From: Thiomicrorhabdus sp963677355
Lineage (GTDB): Bacteria; Pseudomonadota; Gammaproteobacteria; Thiomicrospirales; Thiomicrospiraceae
Length of the DNA stretch: 64,000 bases
Assembly: GCA_963677355.2 (NCBI GenBank)
Contig: CAXXXQ010000002.1
Location: 620,001-684,000 of the forward strand
Reading direction: 5' to 3'
The translations under genes were made by a program, and so were the position numbers. The notes below the pieces were generated by a model, which searched no databases, had not been told where the DNA came from, and worked only from the letters and a program-made list of their open reading frames with translations. Shown piece by piece: positions 17,728 to 26,838 of the stretch. The first letter of the stretch is position 1. Every line of letters begins with the position of its first letter.

Positions 17728-19347
17728 TTATAATTTAGTTATCGGCAGCTCTAAGAATTTCTGAATATCGGATTGCGGGAAATGCTGTCTCAATTGTGCC
17801 GCGTTTAAATGCAGTGCATTTTCATCAGATTGCGGTGCTTCAAAATAGTCGAGCTGATTGCGCATCACTTCTGCATTGGCATCGGATGGATTTTCAGTTT
17901 GCTGCTGTCTTAGAGAGATAGCAGATTCTGCAAATTCGGCACTGATGCTGAAACTAAACAGATAGCAGGACAAGTTAAATTCATTGGTTAGACGATAGAA
18001 ATGCTCTCGGTGTGTACGCTTAAGAAAAGTCGCATCGACAATCACGCTAAAACCGGCTTGCAGGCAAGATTTTGCATGCAGCAACATCGCTTCATAGGTT
18101 TTGCGGTTCATTTCCGGAGAATAGAGTCTCTGTTCCTCCTCTGCAGATACTCTGTGCGTCGCTTCAATGCCATATAAAGTTTTTCGCGTGCGGTCGGAGC
18201 TGATGATGATGGCATTCAACTCGAGCTCTTCCAATAACTGATTGGCGAAAAAGCTCTTCCCTGAACCGGAGACGCCTTGTAATAAGATGCATTTAGGAGC
18301 ATGGTTTTTATCCAGATAGGCGGTTGCTTGATTAATGTAGTCTTTTGCTATTTGCATCACCTGTTTCTTTTGCAGGCTGTCGGCATCAAACTGTTCACCA
18401 CGCAAGGCGGTTATTTTCGCTCTAACCAGAGTGCGATAGATACGATAGAAATCCAGTAATAACAATGCATTGTAATCAAATGTTTTACTCAAATAGAGTG
18501 ACAATACTTGTTGTGCGGCAGCGCTTTGGTCTCTGAAATCCAGATCGATCAATAGAAACGCTAGATCGCTGATTACATCTATCCAGCGAAACTCTTCATT
18601 GAATTCAATGCCGTCAAATAGCAGAGGTTCCTGACAGATTAATGCAATATTGTCTAGGTGGAGATCACCGTGACAAGCCCTGACAAACCCCTCCGACTTG
18701 CGTTTAATCAATAGAGGAGTGACTTGCTGAAAAGTCGTTTCTGTCCAATCCTCTAACTGGCGCAATTGCTCAACAGAATCGCTATCTCGGAAAGCGGAAA
18801 ACAGAGTGGGAAAGTTATCCAGCATCGGCTGTAGCTGGGTCTTCGGTTCGCCAAGCCGGCTTTGCATTTCAACCGGATTGGCAGCAAGGTGAAAACGAGC
18901 AATTTGCAATGCCAGCTTCTCCAACATCTGTAACTCGATATGATCTTGCTGATTGAGCATTCTTCCCAACACATGGTTGGGATCAAACTGTCTCATTTTG
19001 ACTAAATAATCGACCGGATTACCCTCTTCCGATTGGGGTGTAATTTTGATTTTATGGTTTGCATCGGATGTATCACTTTCAATCTGAAATACACCAATAT
19101 ACAGTTCCGGGGCCGTACGACGATTCAGTTCAACTTCCAATCCACAATATTTTTTACGGTTGGCGAGTGAACTAAAATCCAAGAAACCGAAATCGACCGG
19201 TTTTTTGAGTTTATACGCATATTGTCCGGTCAGAAATACAATTGAAATATGGGTTTCAATTGTGGTGATCACTTCCACTGGATGAGGATAGTTAGAAGGG
19301 TCGAGTAAAGATTCGATGAGCTGTTCTGTATTCAAGATGTGACTCAA
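17728..19347 (-). CDS. Aminoglycoside-phosphotransferase-like / P-loop kinase fusion
   Basis: A 539-residue two-domain protein of the COG2187-COG0645 type. Residues ~1-330 form an APH-like kinase fold: the VFLTGQYAYKLKKPV ATP-lysine region and the catalytic CHGDLHLDNIAL loop with IDGIEFNE-like metal site (LLFDGIEFNEEF). Residues ~345-520 are a nucleoside-kinase-like P-loop domain with Walker A GVSGSGKSFF and a VIVDATFLKRTHRE segment. Such fusions are widespread in Proteobacteria but no substrate is known; resistance to aminoglycosides should not be inferred. It is upstream-adjacent (minus strand) to dksA but separated by a terminator. Confidence 0.82.
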   Translation of the reverse strand: MSHILNTEQLIESLLDPSNYPHPVEVITTIETHISIVFLTGQYAYKLKKPVDFGFLDFSSLANRKKYCGLEVELNRRTAPELYIGVFQIESDTSDANHKIKITPQSEEGNPVDYLVKMRQFDPNHVLGRMLNQQDHIELQMLEKLALQIARFHLAANPVEMQSRLGEPKTQLQPMLDNFPTLFSAFRDSDSVEQLRQLEDWTETTFQQVTPLLIKRKSEGFVRACHGDLHLDNIALICQEPLLFDGIEFNEEFRWIDVISDLAFLLIDLDFRDQSAAAQQVLSLYLSKTFDYNALLLLDFYRIYRTLVRAKITALRGEQFDADSLQKKQVMQIAKDYINQATAYLDKNHAPKCILLQGVSGSGKSFFANQLLEELELNAIIISSDRTRKTLYGIEATHRVSAEEEQRLYSPEMNRKTYEAMLLHAKSCLQAGFSVIVDATFLKRTHREHFYRLTNEFNLSCYLFSFSISAEFAESAISLRQQQTENPSDANAEVMRNQLDYFEAPQSDENALHLNAAQLRQHFPQSDIQKFLELPITKL

Positions 19348-19389
19348 GGATTTGCTAAATGGCTATTCGGAATCATCCGTAAATTGGAT

Positions 19390-19424
19390 GTCTAAAAATT
19401 AAATAGGGCCTGTAAAGGCCCTAT
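19390..19424 (-). terminator. Rho-independent terminator of dksA
   Basis: A perfect 8-bp stem (ATAGGGCC/GGCCCTAT) with a 6-base loop is followed on the minus strand by a T-rich tract. It lies 28 bases past the dksA stop. Confidence 0.78.
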
Positions 19425-19451
19425 CAAAACGGGAGTATTACTTTAGAAGAA

Positions 19452-19880
19452 CTAAGCAACACCTTGTTTTTCACGAATTTCTTGCTTACGCTTCATTTCA
19501 ACGGTTAAGGTGGCCGTTGGGCGAGCTTCCATGCGAGGTAAACCAATCTCTTCACCACTCATTTTGCAATAACCGTATTCACCACTTTCAATGTCATGCA
19601 AAGATTTGTCGATTTTAGAAATCAATTTGCGTTCACGATCGCGTGTACGTAACTCTAAAGCAAACTCTTCTTCTTGTGAAGCGCGATCATTTGGATCCGC
19701 TGGAGTATCAGAATCATGCTGAAGGTGAGAAACTGTGCTGTTTGCTTCAGCAATAAGTTGCTCTTTCCACGCTAACAATTTATTTTTAAAGTGAGCCAGC
19801 ATTTCCGGGCTCATGTACTCCTCGCCGTCCTTAGGCTGATAGGCAGGGTAGTTTTCAATAAAATCAGTGTTGTTTTCCAT
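19452..19880 (-). CDS. dksA: RNA polymerase-binding transcription factor DksA with a degenerate zinc finger
   Basis: Binds the RNA polymerase secondary channel and, with ppGpp, represses stable-RNA promoters and activates amino-acid genes. The 142-residue protein has the N-terminal helix, a coiled coil (about 27-100) and at its tip the essential DxxDxA motif (D62-P-N-D65-R-A67). The C-terminal finger keeps the surrounding sequence (YGYC, EIGLPRMEARPTA) but only Cys105 survives: the positions of the other three E. coli cysteines are Ser108, Thr126 and Met129. It therefore should not bind zinc in the usual way. A clear Shine-Dalgarno (GGAGAGAG) precedes the start. relA is in the same window. 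Confidence 0.95.
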   Translation of the reverse strand: MENNTDFIENYPAYQPKDGEEYMSPEMLAHFKNKLLAWKEQLIAEANSTVSHLQHDSDTPADPNDRASQEEEFALELRTRDRERKLISKIDKSLHDIESGEYGYCKMSGEEIGLPRMEARPTATLTVEMKRKQEIREKQGVA

Positions 19881-20025
19881 TTTCTCTCTCCAAAATAACG
19901 GCCATGATCTTTTTAGTATCTATCCACGTCCGTTTCTTAACGGTGTTTTATATCACGTTTTATGAAAAACCAACAAGCAAAATTTACAGATTTTGTTGTT
20001 TATAGTTGTCATAAATTAATTGTTA

Positions 20026-20046
20026 TCAAGTTACGGTATCACTTGA
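20026..20046. promoter_or_regulatory. Dyad TCAAGT-N9-ACTTGA in the dksA-cbbY gap
   Basis: A perfect 6-bp inverted repeat lies 73 bases before the cbbY start in the 238-base divergent gap. Its size would fit a dimeric regulator. A shorter dyad, CCGTT-N4-AACGG (19930-19943), lies nearer to dksA. Neither matches a site I can name. Confidence 0.3.
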
Positions 20047-20118
20047 AATTCTTTGTCAATTCCCCCAAAATCCAACCCAGTTCAAATTATTCAATATTAT
20101 TAAAAAGAGAGAATTTAC

Positions 20119-20880
20119 ATGGCTACATTACAAGCTTTATTATTTGATGTTGACGGTACCTTGGCGGATACGGAGCGTGACGGTCACCGTCCGGCATTCA
20201 ACATGGCTTTTGAAGAAGCTGGTCTTGATTGGAATTGGGATGAAGCTTTGTATGGTAAACTGCTTGAAGTAACCGGTGGTAAGGAGCGTATTAAGTTTTA
20301 TCTTGAGAAGTTCAACACCGACTTTGCAAAGCCGGAAAATTTTGAAGAATTTGTCAAAGGGCTGCATGCTGCAAAAACCAAATTTTATACTCAGCTAATG
20401 GCAGAAGGTAAGATTCCTCTTCGCCCGGGTGTTGAGGAATTGATTAACGAAGCCAAAGAGGCCGGTATGCGCATGGCGGTAGTCACTACAACCACGCCGG
20501 CTAATGTCACTGCATTATTGGAAAATACCTTAGGGCCTGACTCTGAAGACTGGTTTGAAGTGATTGCTGCGGGTGACATTGTTCCGGCTAAAAAACCGGC
20601 TCCGGACATTTATGACTGGGCCCTAGAAAAGATGAACTTAACCCCGGAAGAAGCGATCGCTTTTGAAGACTCTTCTAACGGCATTCAATCATCTGTCGGC
20701 GCCAAAGTGAAAACCATTATCACAATCAATGAATACACAAAAGACGATGACTTCAGTGCAGCGGATTTGGTTTTGGATCAAATGGGTGATGCTTCAAATC
20801 CATTCCAGGTTCTGTCCGGTGATGCTCAAGGTCATACCTACTTGAACCTTGAGTTAGTCCAGAAAGTACACGCCAGCTAA
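20119..20880 (+). CDS. cbbY: CbbY-type HAD phosphatase (likely xylulose-1,5-bisphosphate phosphatase)
   Basis: HAD-superfamily hydrolase, 253 residues. The nucleophile/acid pair is in LLFDVDGTLADTERDGHR (Asp10, Asp12), and the TERDGHR stretch is typical of CbbY. Motif II is MAVVTTTTPAN, motif III the lysines of PAKKPAPDIY and motif IV FEDSSNGIQS. In Rhodobacter and plants CbbY removes the RuBisCO inhibitor xylulose-1,5-bisphosphate, yielding xylulose 5-phosphate. That implies a Calvin cycle, although no RuBisCO gene is in the window. AAGAGAG precedes the ATG. It is divergent from dksA and ends in a shared bidirectional terminator. Confidence 0.87.
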   Translation: MATLQALLFDVDGTLADTERDGHRPAFNMAFEEAGLDWNWDEALYGKLLEVTGGKERIKFYLEKFNTDFAKPENFEEFVKGLHAAKTKFYTQLMAEGKIPLRPGVEELINEAKEAGMRMAVVTTTTPANVTALLENTLGPDSEDWFEVIAAGDIVPAKKPAPDIYDWALEKMNLTPEEAIAFEDSSNGIQSSVGAKVKTIITINEYTKDDDFSAADLVLDQMGDASNPFQVLSGDAQGHTYLNLELVQKVHAS

Positions 20881-20903
20881 TATTTCAGAGATATAGATTT
20901 AAT

Positions 20904-20943
20904 AAAAAAGCCTGCTCATCATCAAAGGATGGCAGGCTTTTTT
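20904..20943. terminator. Bidirectional terminator between cbbY and the HopJ gene
   Basis: GCCTGC/GCAGGC forms the stem, with six A before and six T after it, so it can stop transcripts arriving from either side. It lies between two convergent genes. Confidence 0.85.
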
Positions 20944-20981
20944 GTACCTTGAAAACACGATATCGTGTTGAAGGTAGATAT

Positions 20982-21320
20982 TTATTTGGCTTGAAGTGCT
21001 TGGCCTTCAAATTCAATGCCGTTCCAACCGAATTCCATGAAATTACGGATATTCTGATGATCCGAATTTTCCGGATGCTGCAACACATCAACAGTGTAAA
21101 AATCACCGAATGCGTTTAGAGCTGACTGCTCGTTCAAGTTATTCAATTTAGCAAAAGCGAACACTTTGCAAGAGCCATTGTTGGTGCCTGCTGCATTATG
21201 AGTATTACCATTTTTGAATGCGGTAGGCGAGAACTCGTAATAAGTATCAATCACCTCCATTACTTGTGTAAAAGGCACTGGGTTTTGCTGTAAAGCCGAA
21301 ATCAATTCTTGGACAGTCAT
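20982..21320 (-). CDS. HopJ type III effector family protein
   Basis: A 112-residue protein of the HopJ family: the TYYEFSPTAFKNG and NGSCKVFAFAKLNNLNEQ segments and the FGDFYT-V pattern are its hallmarks. The name comes from a Pseudomonas syringae protein, but members are common in free-living marine bacteria and algae without type III secretion, so a housekeeping role is more likely than a secreted effector. No secretion signal is visible. It lies 67 bases downstream of the FGGY kinase gene on the same strand and may be cotranscribed with it. Confidence 0.85.
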   Translation of the reverse strand: MTVQELISALQQNPVPFTQVMEVIDTYYEFSPTAFKNGNTHNAAGTNNGSCKVFAFAKLNNLNEQSALNAFGDFYTVDVLQHPENSDHQNIRNFMEFGWNGIEFEGQALQAK

Positions 21321-21387
21321 CTGAATTCCTTAATCTTTTTTTGTTAATCGAAAGCTGGCGCAACCATACCCGATTGCCTACATTTAT

Positions 21388-22770
21388 TCAATCCGAAACC
21401 AACTTGGTCACGCCGAACGCCGCATCAAGCTGTTCGGCAGTTTCCAATGAGCAGTCAAACGTATTCGTCAAAATCTCTTGTCTAAACTGTTGCCAAACCC
21501 GGTTCTGTATGCCACCACCGACACTGTATAAACGTTCAAGTTTATTTTCGGTAATAGCGGTAAGTTTTTGATAAGCAAGCTGTTCTACCTGTGCTAAGCC
21601 AAGACTCAACCTAGCGGCAAATTCTCTATGTCTGTCATAACATGGCTGTGAATGATCTGTTATTACCGGGAGATCACATTCCGGTATTGAAGGTATCACG
21701 GGTTGCTTGTCGGGATCTGCAATCGGGAAACGCTCTCCCGGTGCGGTTAGGGGATAGTAAATTACCTGCTCATCAATATAACGATTCAACTCAATGGGAT
21801 TTAAAGCCCTCGTCAATTGTTCAAGTTGACTGGTCGTGTAGAAGTTGAGCAATACTTTACCTCCACAATTAGAGGCGCCACCTACCAGCCAAAACTCACC
21901 TAAACGATGACTGTAAAGTCCGTACTGACTATTGAATACGGGTTTGTCACTGATGAACTTGATCGCCAATGTGGAACCTAAAGAGCTAACTGCATCCCCG
22001 AGACGGTTTGCACCCGAAGCGAGGAAACCGGCGATACTGTCGGTGGTGCCGGCCATAATCTGCAACTCTTGATTGAAACCGAATTTTTGAGCTTGATTTG
22101 ATGAAATACGACTTAAAAACGCTCCGGGTTTAACAACCTTCGGTAACTGTAAGCTATGCTCGACTGTAAGCTGTTTCACCCAATCTGGCCATGTAAATTC
22201 AACTGAATCAAAACCGAGTTTTAAAGCATTGTTCTCATCGGTGATTGCAAAGACTCCAGTCAGGTAGTGAATAATGTAATCAACTTGATGGCAAATAACA
22301 TAGGGATGACTGACCTGTTTACCGAGTCCTTCCGTCAATCGAATCGCTTTAGCCAAGGTGCTAGAAACGCCTAATGCACCTAATCCGCTTGGCGATTGCA
22401 CGGATTGTATTCTCTGCTGAATCAATGTGGCAGCATGAGTGGAGCTGTTGTCGTTGTACATCATGGCTGAAGTGAGAGCTTGGCCATGTTGATTCATTAA
22501 TAGCACAGTGGAAGAGGTGGCATCAATAATCAAGTGAGTCAGCTGCTGTAAATCATATTTCGCTGTCAGTTCAGAAAACAAGTTTTGGAGTGCGTCTAGC
22601 CACAATTGCGGAGACTGAAAAATTTCTCCATTTTCGTTTGCCGCAGGAATCGGCAGGGAAACCTGCACCGATGTAAGAATCTGTTCAGTTTGACCGGGAA
22701 TATCTCTGGCAACGATGCAGCCACGGATACCGGAGGTTCCGATATCGATACCTAAAATGTTTTTTTTCAT
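21388..22770 (-). CDS. FGGY-family pentulose/carbohydrate kinase
   Basis: A 460-residue sugar kinase with the two-lobed ASKHA fold: phosphate-1 motif ILGIDIGTSGIRG at the N-terminus, the IMAGTTDSIAGF segment and the adenosine motif YSVGGGIQNRVWQQ near the C-terminus. FGGY enzymes phosphorylate xylulose, ribulose, glycerol and similar; the sequence most resembles the small xylulokinase/D-ribulokinase-type group also found in cyanobacteria and plants. Its closeness to cbbY, whose product is xylulose 5-phosphate, suggests pentulose salvage, but that is inference. No sugar transporter or isomerase gene is beside it. Confidence 0.82.
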   Translation of the reverse strand: MKKNILGIDIGTSGIRGCIVARDIPGQTEQILTSVQVSLPIPAANENGEIFQSPQLWLDALQNLFSELTAKYDLQQLTHLIIDATSSTVLLMNQHGQALTSAMMYNDNSSTHAATLIQQRIQSVQSPSGLGALGVSSTLAKAIRLTEGLGKQVSHPYVICHQVDYIIHYLTGVFAITDENNALKLGFDSVEFTWPDWVKQLTVEHSLQLPKVVKPGAFLSRISSNQAQKFGFNQELQIMAGTTDSIAGFLASGANRLGDAVSSLGSTLAIKFISDKPVFNSQYGLYSHRLGEFWLVGGASNCGGKVLLNFYTTSQLEQLTRALNPIELNRYIDEQVIYYPLTAPGERFPIADPDKQPVIPSIPECDLPVITDHSQPCYDRHREFAARLSLGLAQVEQLAYQKLTAITENKLERLYSVGGGIQNRVWQQFRQEILTNTFDCSLETAEQLDAAFGVTKLVSD

Positions 22771-22895
22771 TCACATCCTTCCGCGGTAACCTAAATAAAA
22801 GTCTATATTGAGTCATAAAAGCGACATAACCCATTAAAAAAGTTGAATAAATTATCCTTGGTCGTTTTTTACTCAGAACCCGGTTCTTTTATTCC

Positions 22896-22925
22896 TTGCA
22901 AATTGTATTGAGTTTTACCTATATT
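22896..22925 (+). promoter_or_regulatory. Candidate promoter for zipA
   Basis: TTGCAA and TATATT are 18 bases apart, about 115 bases before the zipA ATG in the 271-base divergent gap. The gap shows no other gene. Confidence 0.35.
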
Positions 22926-23041
22926 TGCACAGAAATTACCCTAAATTGGGCTGGTAAAAAGGCCGACAAAACGGTTACAATTGGACAAGTTTTTATAGCC
23001 GAGTTTTCAAACAAACGACTTAAGTAATTGGAGTTATCTGA

Positions 23042-24130
23042 ATGAATGAATTACAACAAGTGTTATTGATTTTTGCTGTTGTTGTCATTGCAGGTTTATA
23101 TTTCTTAAGTCGTAGCCGTCAGGGTGAATCGAAAAAAAACGCTGCGGTTAAAGAAACATCTCAGCCTACGCCCGGCAACCGTGAAGCCTCTTCTGTTGAA
23201 CATCATATCGATGCAAAAACGCCACTCGACACACCTGTTGCTAGCGAACATAAAAAAGCATCGGATGCGCTCAATGAGTTAGGCGAAGCACATATTCCGG
23301 TTTCGGAAACCACTGAAAAGCGAATTAGCAAAGAAATCGATGATAGTGCAGATAGCGACAAACTTCCTAATAAAGTAGAAGGAGAAGGGCAGAGCCGCAT
23401 TAAATCGGAAACCATCTCTTCCAATGATGAACCTCTTGTTCCACCCAATCAAGGTACTTTATTCTTTGGCGATGAGTTCGATATTGCTGAAACAAAACCG
23501 CAAGAAGAGAGCGTTTTAGCAGATGAACCTGAAATTAACACCGAAGCAGCAACAGAAACAGCTGAACAGAAGAATCAAGGTAAACACCATGTATTGGTTG
23601 TCGACGATCCTGGCATGACCGGAGAGCTTGATGATGAACATTATCCATCGGATCATATAAAGCCTTCGTTTGGCATCCCGGAAGAAACTCAAAAAGCTGA
23701 AGCCGTTTCAGTCAGCTATAAAGAACCTGAAGTGTTTGTCATTATGGTGATGAGCTCGGGCCAGGAGTTCGCGATGACCGAAGTTAATCAGGCTTTATAC
23801 GGGGTCGGCTTAACTCTTTCTGAGCAATCTATTTTTGTTAAGAAAGATAATATGGGGAATGCTTTTATTAAAGTGGCCAATCTGCTGGAACCGGGAACTT
23901 TCCCGGCCGAGAATCTGGAAAGCTATAGCACGCCGGGGGTAGCCATGATCCTGGAGCTACCAACCACCGTCAGAGCACCGGCAGCGATGCATGAACTGAT
24001 TATGATGGCACGCAAGATCTCGCAAAGATTGAAAGGGCGTCTATACAATATGGAACGTCACTTGATCAAAGAATCGGACTTGCAATCCATGCGTGACGCT
24101 GCTTTGGACTATGAATCCCAGCCTCTTTAA
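23042..24130 (+). CDS. zipA: cell division protein ZipA
   Basis: Anchors FtsZ filaments to the inner membrane. The 362-residue product has the expected order: an N-terminal membrane segment (about residues 6-24, LLIFAVVVIAGLYFL), a basic patch (SRSRQGESKKN), a long disordered acidic linker rich in Glu, Ser and Pro (30-225) and the globular FtsZ-binding domain (about 230-355, starting PEVFVIMVMSSG). The neighbour ligA is the normal partner of zipA in Gammaproteobacteria, which supports the call because the linker itself is not conserved. Confidence 0.93.
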   Translation: MNELQQVLLIFAVVVIAGLYFLSRSRQGESKKNAAVKETSQPTPGNREASSVEHHIDAKTPLDTPVASEHKKASDALNELGEAHIPVSETTEKRISKEIDDSADSDKLPNKVEGEGQSRIKSETISSNDEPLVPPNQGTLFFGDEFDIAETKPQEESVLADEPEINTEAATETAEQKNQGKHHVLVVDDPGMTGELDDEHYPSDHIKPSFGIPEETQKAEAVSVSYKEPEVFVIMVMSSGQEFAMTEVNQALYGVGLTLSEQSIFVKKDNMGNAFIKVANLLEPGTFPAENLESYSTPGVAMILELPTTVRAPAAMHELIMMARKISQRLKGRLYNMERHLIKESDLQSMRDAALDYESQPL

Positions 24131-24218
24131 TCGATTTTCAAATCTGACTGTCACAGATCATTAACCGTGTAAAATGCCTTGCTCTTAATCGCGTTTGCAA
24201 CTTACCTGTAAAATATCC

Positions 24219-26243
24219 ATGCCTAATAAATTAATCGACCAACTGAACAGCCTTAAAGCCCGCATTGAAGAATTAAACTACGCCTATTATGTAGACGACA
24301 ATCCGATCGTCAGTGATGCCCAATATGACGAATTGTATCGTCAACTTTTGGATATTGAAGCTCAGCATCCCGAATTAATTACCCCTGACTCCCCATCACA
24401 AAGAGTCGGTGACCAACCTCTGGCACACTTCAATTCGGTAACCCATGCCGTTCCAATGTACTCACTGGAAAATGCGTTTGAGCAGGACGATTTGGTCGAT
24501 TTTCAACGACGCATACAGGATCGCCTACACATACAAGCTGAAATCGAATTCTCCGCCGAACCCAAAATGGATGGATTGGCGATTAATATTCGTTATGAAC
24601 TAGGCTTATTAAAACAGGCCACTACGCGTGGCGACGGCATTACCGGCGAGGATGTCACTCATAACATTCGTACCATGCAATGTGTGCCTTTACAGCTTAA
24701 AGGCTCTGGTTGGCCTGAGATATTAGAAGTGCGCGGCGAAGTGTTCATGTCTAAAAAGACGTTTAACCGACTCAATCAAACCCAGCAAGCACTCGGTGAA
24801 AAAGTTTTTGCCAACCCTCGAAATGCGGCAGCCGGTACTTTAAGACAACTTGACCCTAAAGTCGCAGCTAAACGCCACCTCAGCTTATATCTATATGGAT
24901 GGGGAGAGATCAGCGGAGAGTGGCGGCAACCGCCAACTTACCATGAATCCATTAAGGCATTTGCACAGTGGGGGTTACCCATCAACCCGGATTCTGCCGT
25001 CGTTACGGGTGCAGAAGGGATGCTGGACTACTATCGTCTTTTGCAGGAAAAACGCCCTGATTTGCCTTATGAAATCGACGGCATTGTTTATAAAGTTAAT
25101 CGCCTTGCTGACTATGAGGCACTTGGTTTTACTGCCAAAGCACCGCGTTGGGCAATTGCCAGAAAATTCCCTGCTGAAGAGGTCTGGACACAGTTATTGG
25201 GCATTGACGTTCAAGTAGGGCGCACTGGCGCCTTAACTCCGGTTGCCCGTTTGGAGCCGGTAGCCGTGGGCGGAGTCATAGTGTCAAATGCCACCCTGCA
25301 CAATCAGGACGAGATTGACCGTAAAGATGTTCGCATTGGTGATACTGTTATTGTCAGACGCGCCGGCGATGTTATCCCGGAGGTTGTTGGGCCGGTATTA
25401 ACCCAACGACCGCAACAGACGGTTAAGTTTGTTATGCCGCAGGCTTGTCCTGAATGCGGGTCAGAAGTGGTTAAGGAATTGGATAAAGCGGTTTACCGTT
25501 GTACGGGTGGTTTGTTTTGTCCGGCGCAACGTAAACGTGCCTTGCAACATTATGTCTCCCGCAAGGCGATGGATATTGTCGGCCTCGGCGATAAGCTGAT
25601 CGATCAGCTAGCGGATCAAGCCATCGTTAAACATCCTGATGACCTCTACAAGCTGGATATGCCGACTTTAGCCAGTATGGAACGCATGGCGGAAAAGTCG
25701 GCTCAGAAAGTCATGGATGCAATTGAAGCGTCAAAAAACACCACCTTACCGAGATTTATCTATGCATTGGGCATTCCTGAAGTAGGTGAAGTGACCGCCA
25801 AGCATTTGGCTAATCACTTCGGTTCTCTGCAAGCAATTCAGTCCAGTAGTCGAGAACAATTGATTGAGGTCGAAGATGTAGGCGAGGTGGTTGCCGACCA
25901 CATCGTCCATTTCTTTGAACAACCGCATAACCAGGAAGTAATTAACGACCTGCTTTGCGCAGGCGTCCACTGGCCTGATCCACAACCTAAACAAGAGACG
26001 GATTCGGTCTTTACCGGTAAAGTAGTCGTCTTGACCGGAACGCTGCATCGATTAACTCGCAGTGAAGCCAAACAGCAGCTGGAAGACATTGGTGCTAAAG
26101 TAACCGGTAGTGTATCGAATAAAACCGACTTCTTGATTGCCGGCGAAAAAGCCGGCTCAAAACTCACCAAGGCGCAATCACTTGGTGTAACGGTGTTAAC
26201 CGAAGATGAATGGATTGCAATGATGGGAGAAGAGCATGGTTAG
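24219..26243 (+). CDS. ligA: NAD-dependent DNA ligase
   Basis: Seals nicks during replication and repair with NAD as cofactor. The chosen ATG gives 674 residues (E. coli 671); a TTG 24 bases earlier would add eight unlike-family residues. Domains: Ia/NTase with the adenylated lysine in AEPKMDGLAI (about residue 116), OB fold, a four-cysteine zinc finger (CPECGSEVV ... CTGGLFC), helix-hairpin-helix repeats (ALGIPEVGEVTAKHLANHF) and a C-terminal BRCT domain (from about 595, VVVLTGTL). Its last codons overlap the darP start by eight bases. Confidence 0.97.
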   Translation: MPNKLIDQLNSLKARIEELNYAYYVDDNPIVSDAQYDELYRQLLDIEAQHPELITPDSPSQRVGDQPLAHFNSVTHAVPMYSLENAFEQDDLVDFQRRIQDRLHIQAEIEFSAEPKMDGLAINIRYELGLLKQATTRGDGITGEDVTHNIRTMQCVPLQLKGSGWPEILEVRGEVFMSKKTFNRLNQTQQALGEKVFANPRNAAAGTLRQLDPKVAAKRHLSLYLYGWGEISGEWRQPPTYHESIKAFAQWGLPINPDSAVVTGAEGMLDYYRLLQEKRPDLPYEIDGIVYKVNRLADYEALGFTAKAPRWAIARKFPAEEVWTQLLGIDVQVGRTGALTPVARLEPVAVGGVIVSNATLHNQDEIDRKDVRIGDTVIVRRAGDVIPEVVGPVLTQRPQQTVKFVMPQACPECGSEVVKELDKAVYRCTGGLFCPAQRKRALQHYVSRKAMDIVGLGDKLIDQLADQAIVKHPDDLYKLDMPTLASMERMAEKSAQKVMDAIEASKNTTLPRFIYALGIPEVGEVTAKHLANHFGSLQAIQSSSREQLIEVEDVGEVVADHIVHFFEQPHNQEVINDLLCAGVHWPDPQPKQETDSVFTGKVVVLTGTLHRLTRSEAKQQLEDIGAKVTGSVSNKTDFLIAGEKAGSKLTKAQSLGVTVLTEDEWIAMMGEEHG

Positions 26244-26781
26244 ACCTCGCAATGTAAACCGAGTAAAACAGAAAAAAGAGGTTCCGGATTGGGAGCAAGA
26301 AGAGTTTGACAGTCGTGCAGATATTAAAAGAGCCGCTCAAGCGGTGACTGATCTAGGCGAGCAAATCGCCGAAATGACCGAAGACCAGATTAAAAAACTG
26401 CAACTACCTAAGCTGTTTACCGATGCGGTTCTTCAGCTTAAAAAGATGGGGAAAGGTCCGGCTTTGAAGAGACAAAAGCTCTATCTGGGAAAAATTTTAC
26501 GTCAGGACGAAGACCTGATTGTCGAGATCAAAGAGAAGCTGGCAGAAATTGAACTGAAGAAAAAACAGCAAAATGCGCACTTTCATCGCTTGGAGCAGTG
26601 GCGTGACCGTTTAATTTCAGAAGGTGACGACGCCTTACATGCTTTTTTAGAGTCTTATCCAAATGCGGATCGCCAACAGCTACGCCAATGGATTCGTAAC
26701 GCATTAAAAGAGCAGCAAGAACAGAAGCCACCTAAATCTGCCCGAGAGATTTTTAAATACTTGAAATCGCTTGAGTGGTAA
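26236..26781 (+). CDS. darP: ribosome biogenesis factor DarP (YjgA, DUF615)
   Basis: A 181-residue basic, largely alpha-helical protein. E. coli YjgA/DarP binds late 50S assembly intermediates and helps form the peptidyl-transferase centre. Family marks are the early SRADIKRAAQAVTDLG, LKRQKLYLGKILR and the C-terminal SAREIFKYLKSL. Overlap with the ligA stop suggests coupled translation; this pairing is not the usual E. coli arrangement. Start is supported by GGGAGAAG upstream. Confidence 0.92.
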   Translation: MVRPRNVNRVKQKKEVPDWEQEEFDSRADIKRAAQAVTDLGEQIAEMTEDQIKKLQLPKLFTDAVLQLKKMGKGPALKRQKLYLGKILRQDEDLIVEIKEKLAEIELKKKQQNAHFHRLEQWRDRLISEGDDALHAFLESYPNADRQQLRQWIRNALKEQQEQKPPKSAREIFKYLKSLEW

Positions 26782-26838
26782 CCGAGATCACTTATTTAAG
26801 TCATCGCCGCAAGATAATTAACGCGTTATAAACGCACT

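Noticed and set aside
17728..19347. Aminoglycoside resistance gene
   Set aside because: Only the kinase fold is shared; the fusion with a P-loop domain is a different, uncharacterised family.
20982..21320. Type III secretion system suggested by the HopJ name
   Set aside because: No secretion or chaperone gene is near, and this family is common in free-living bacteria without type III secretion.
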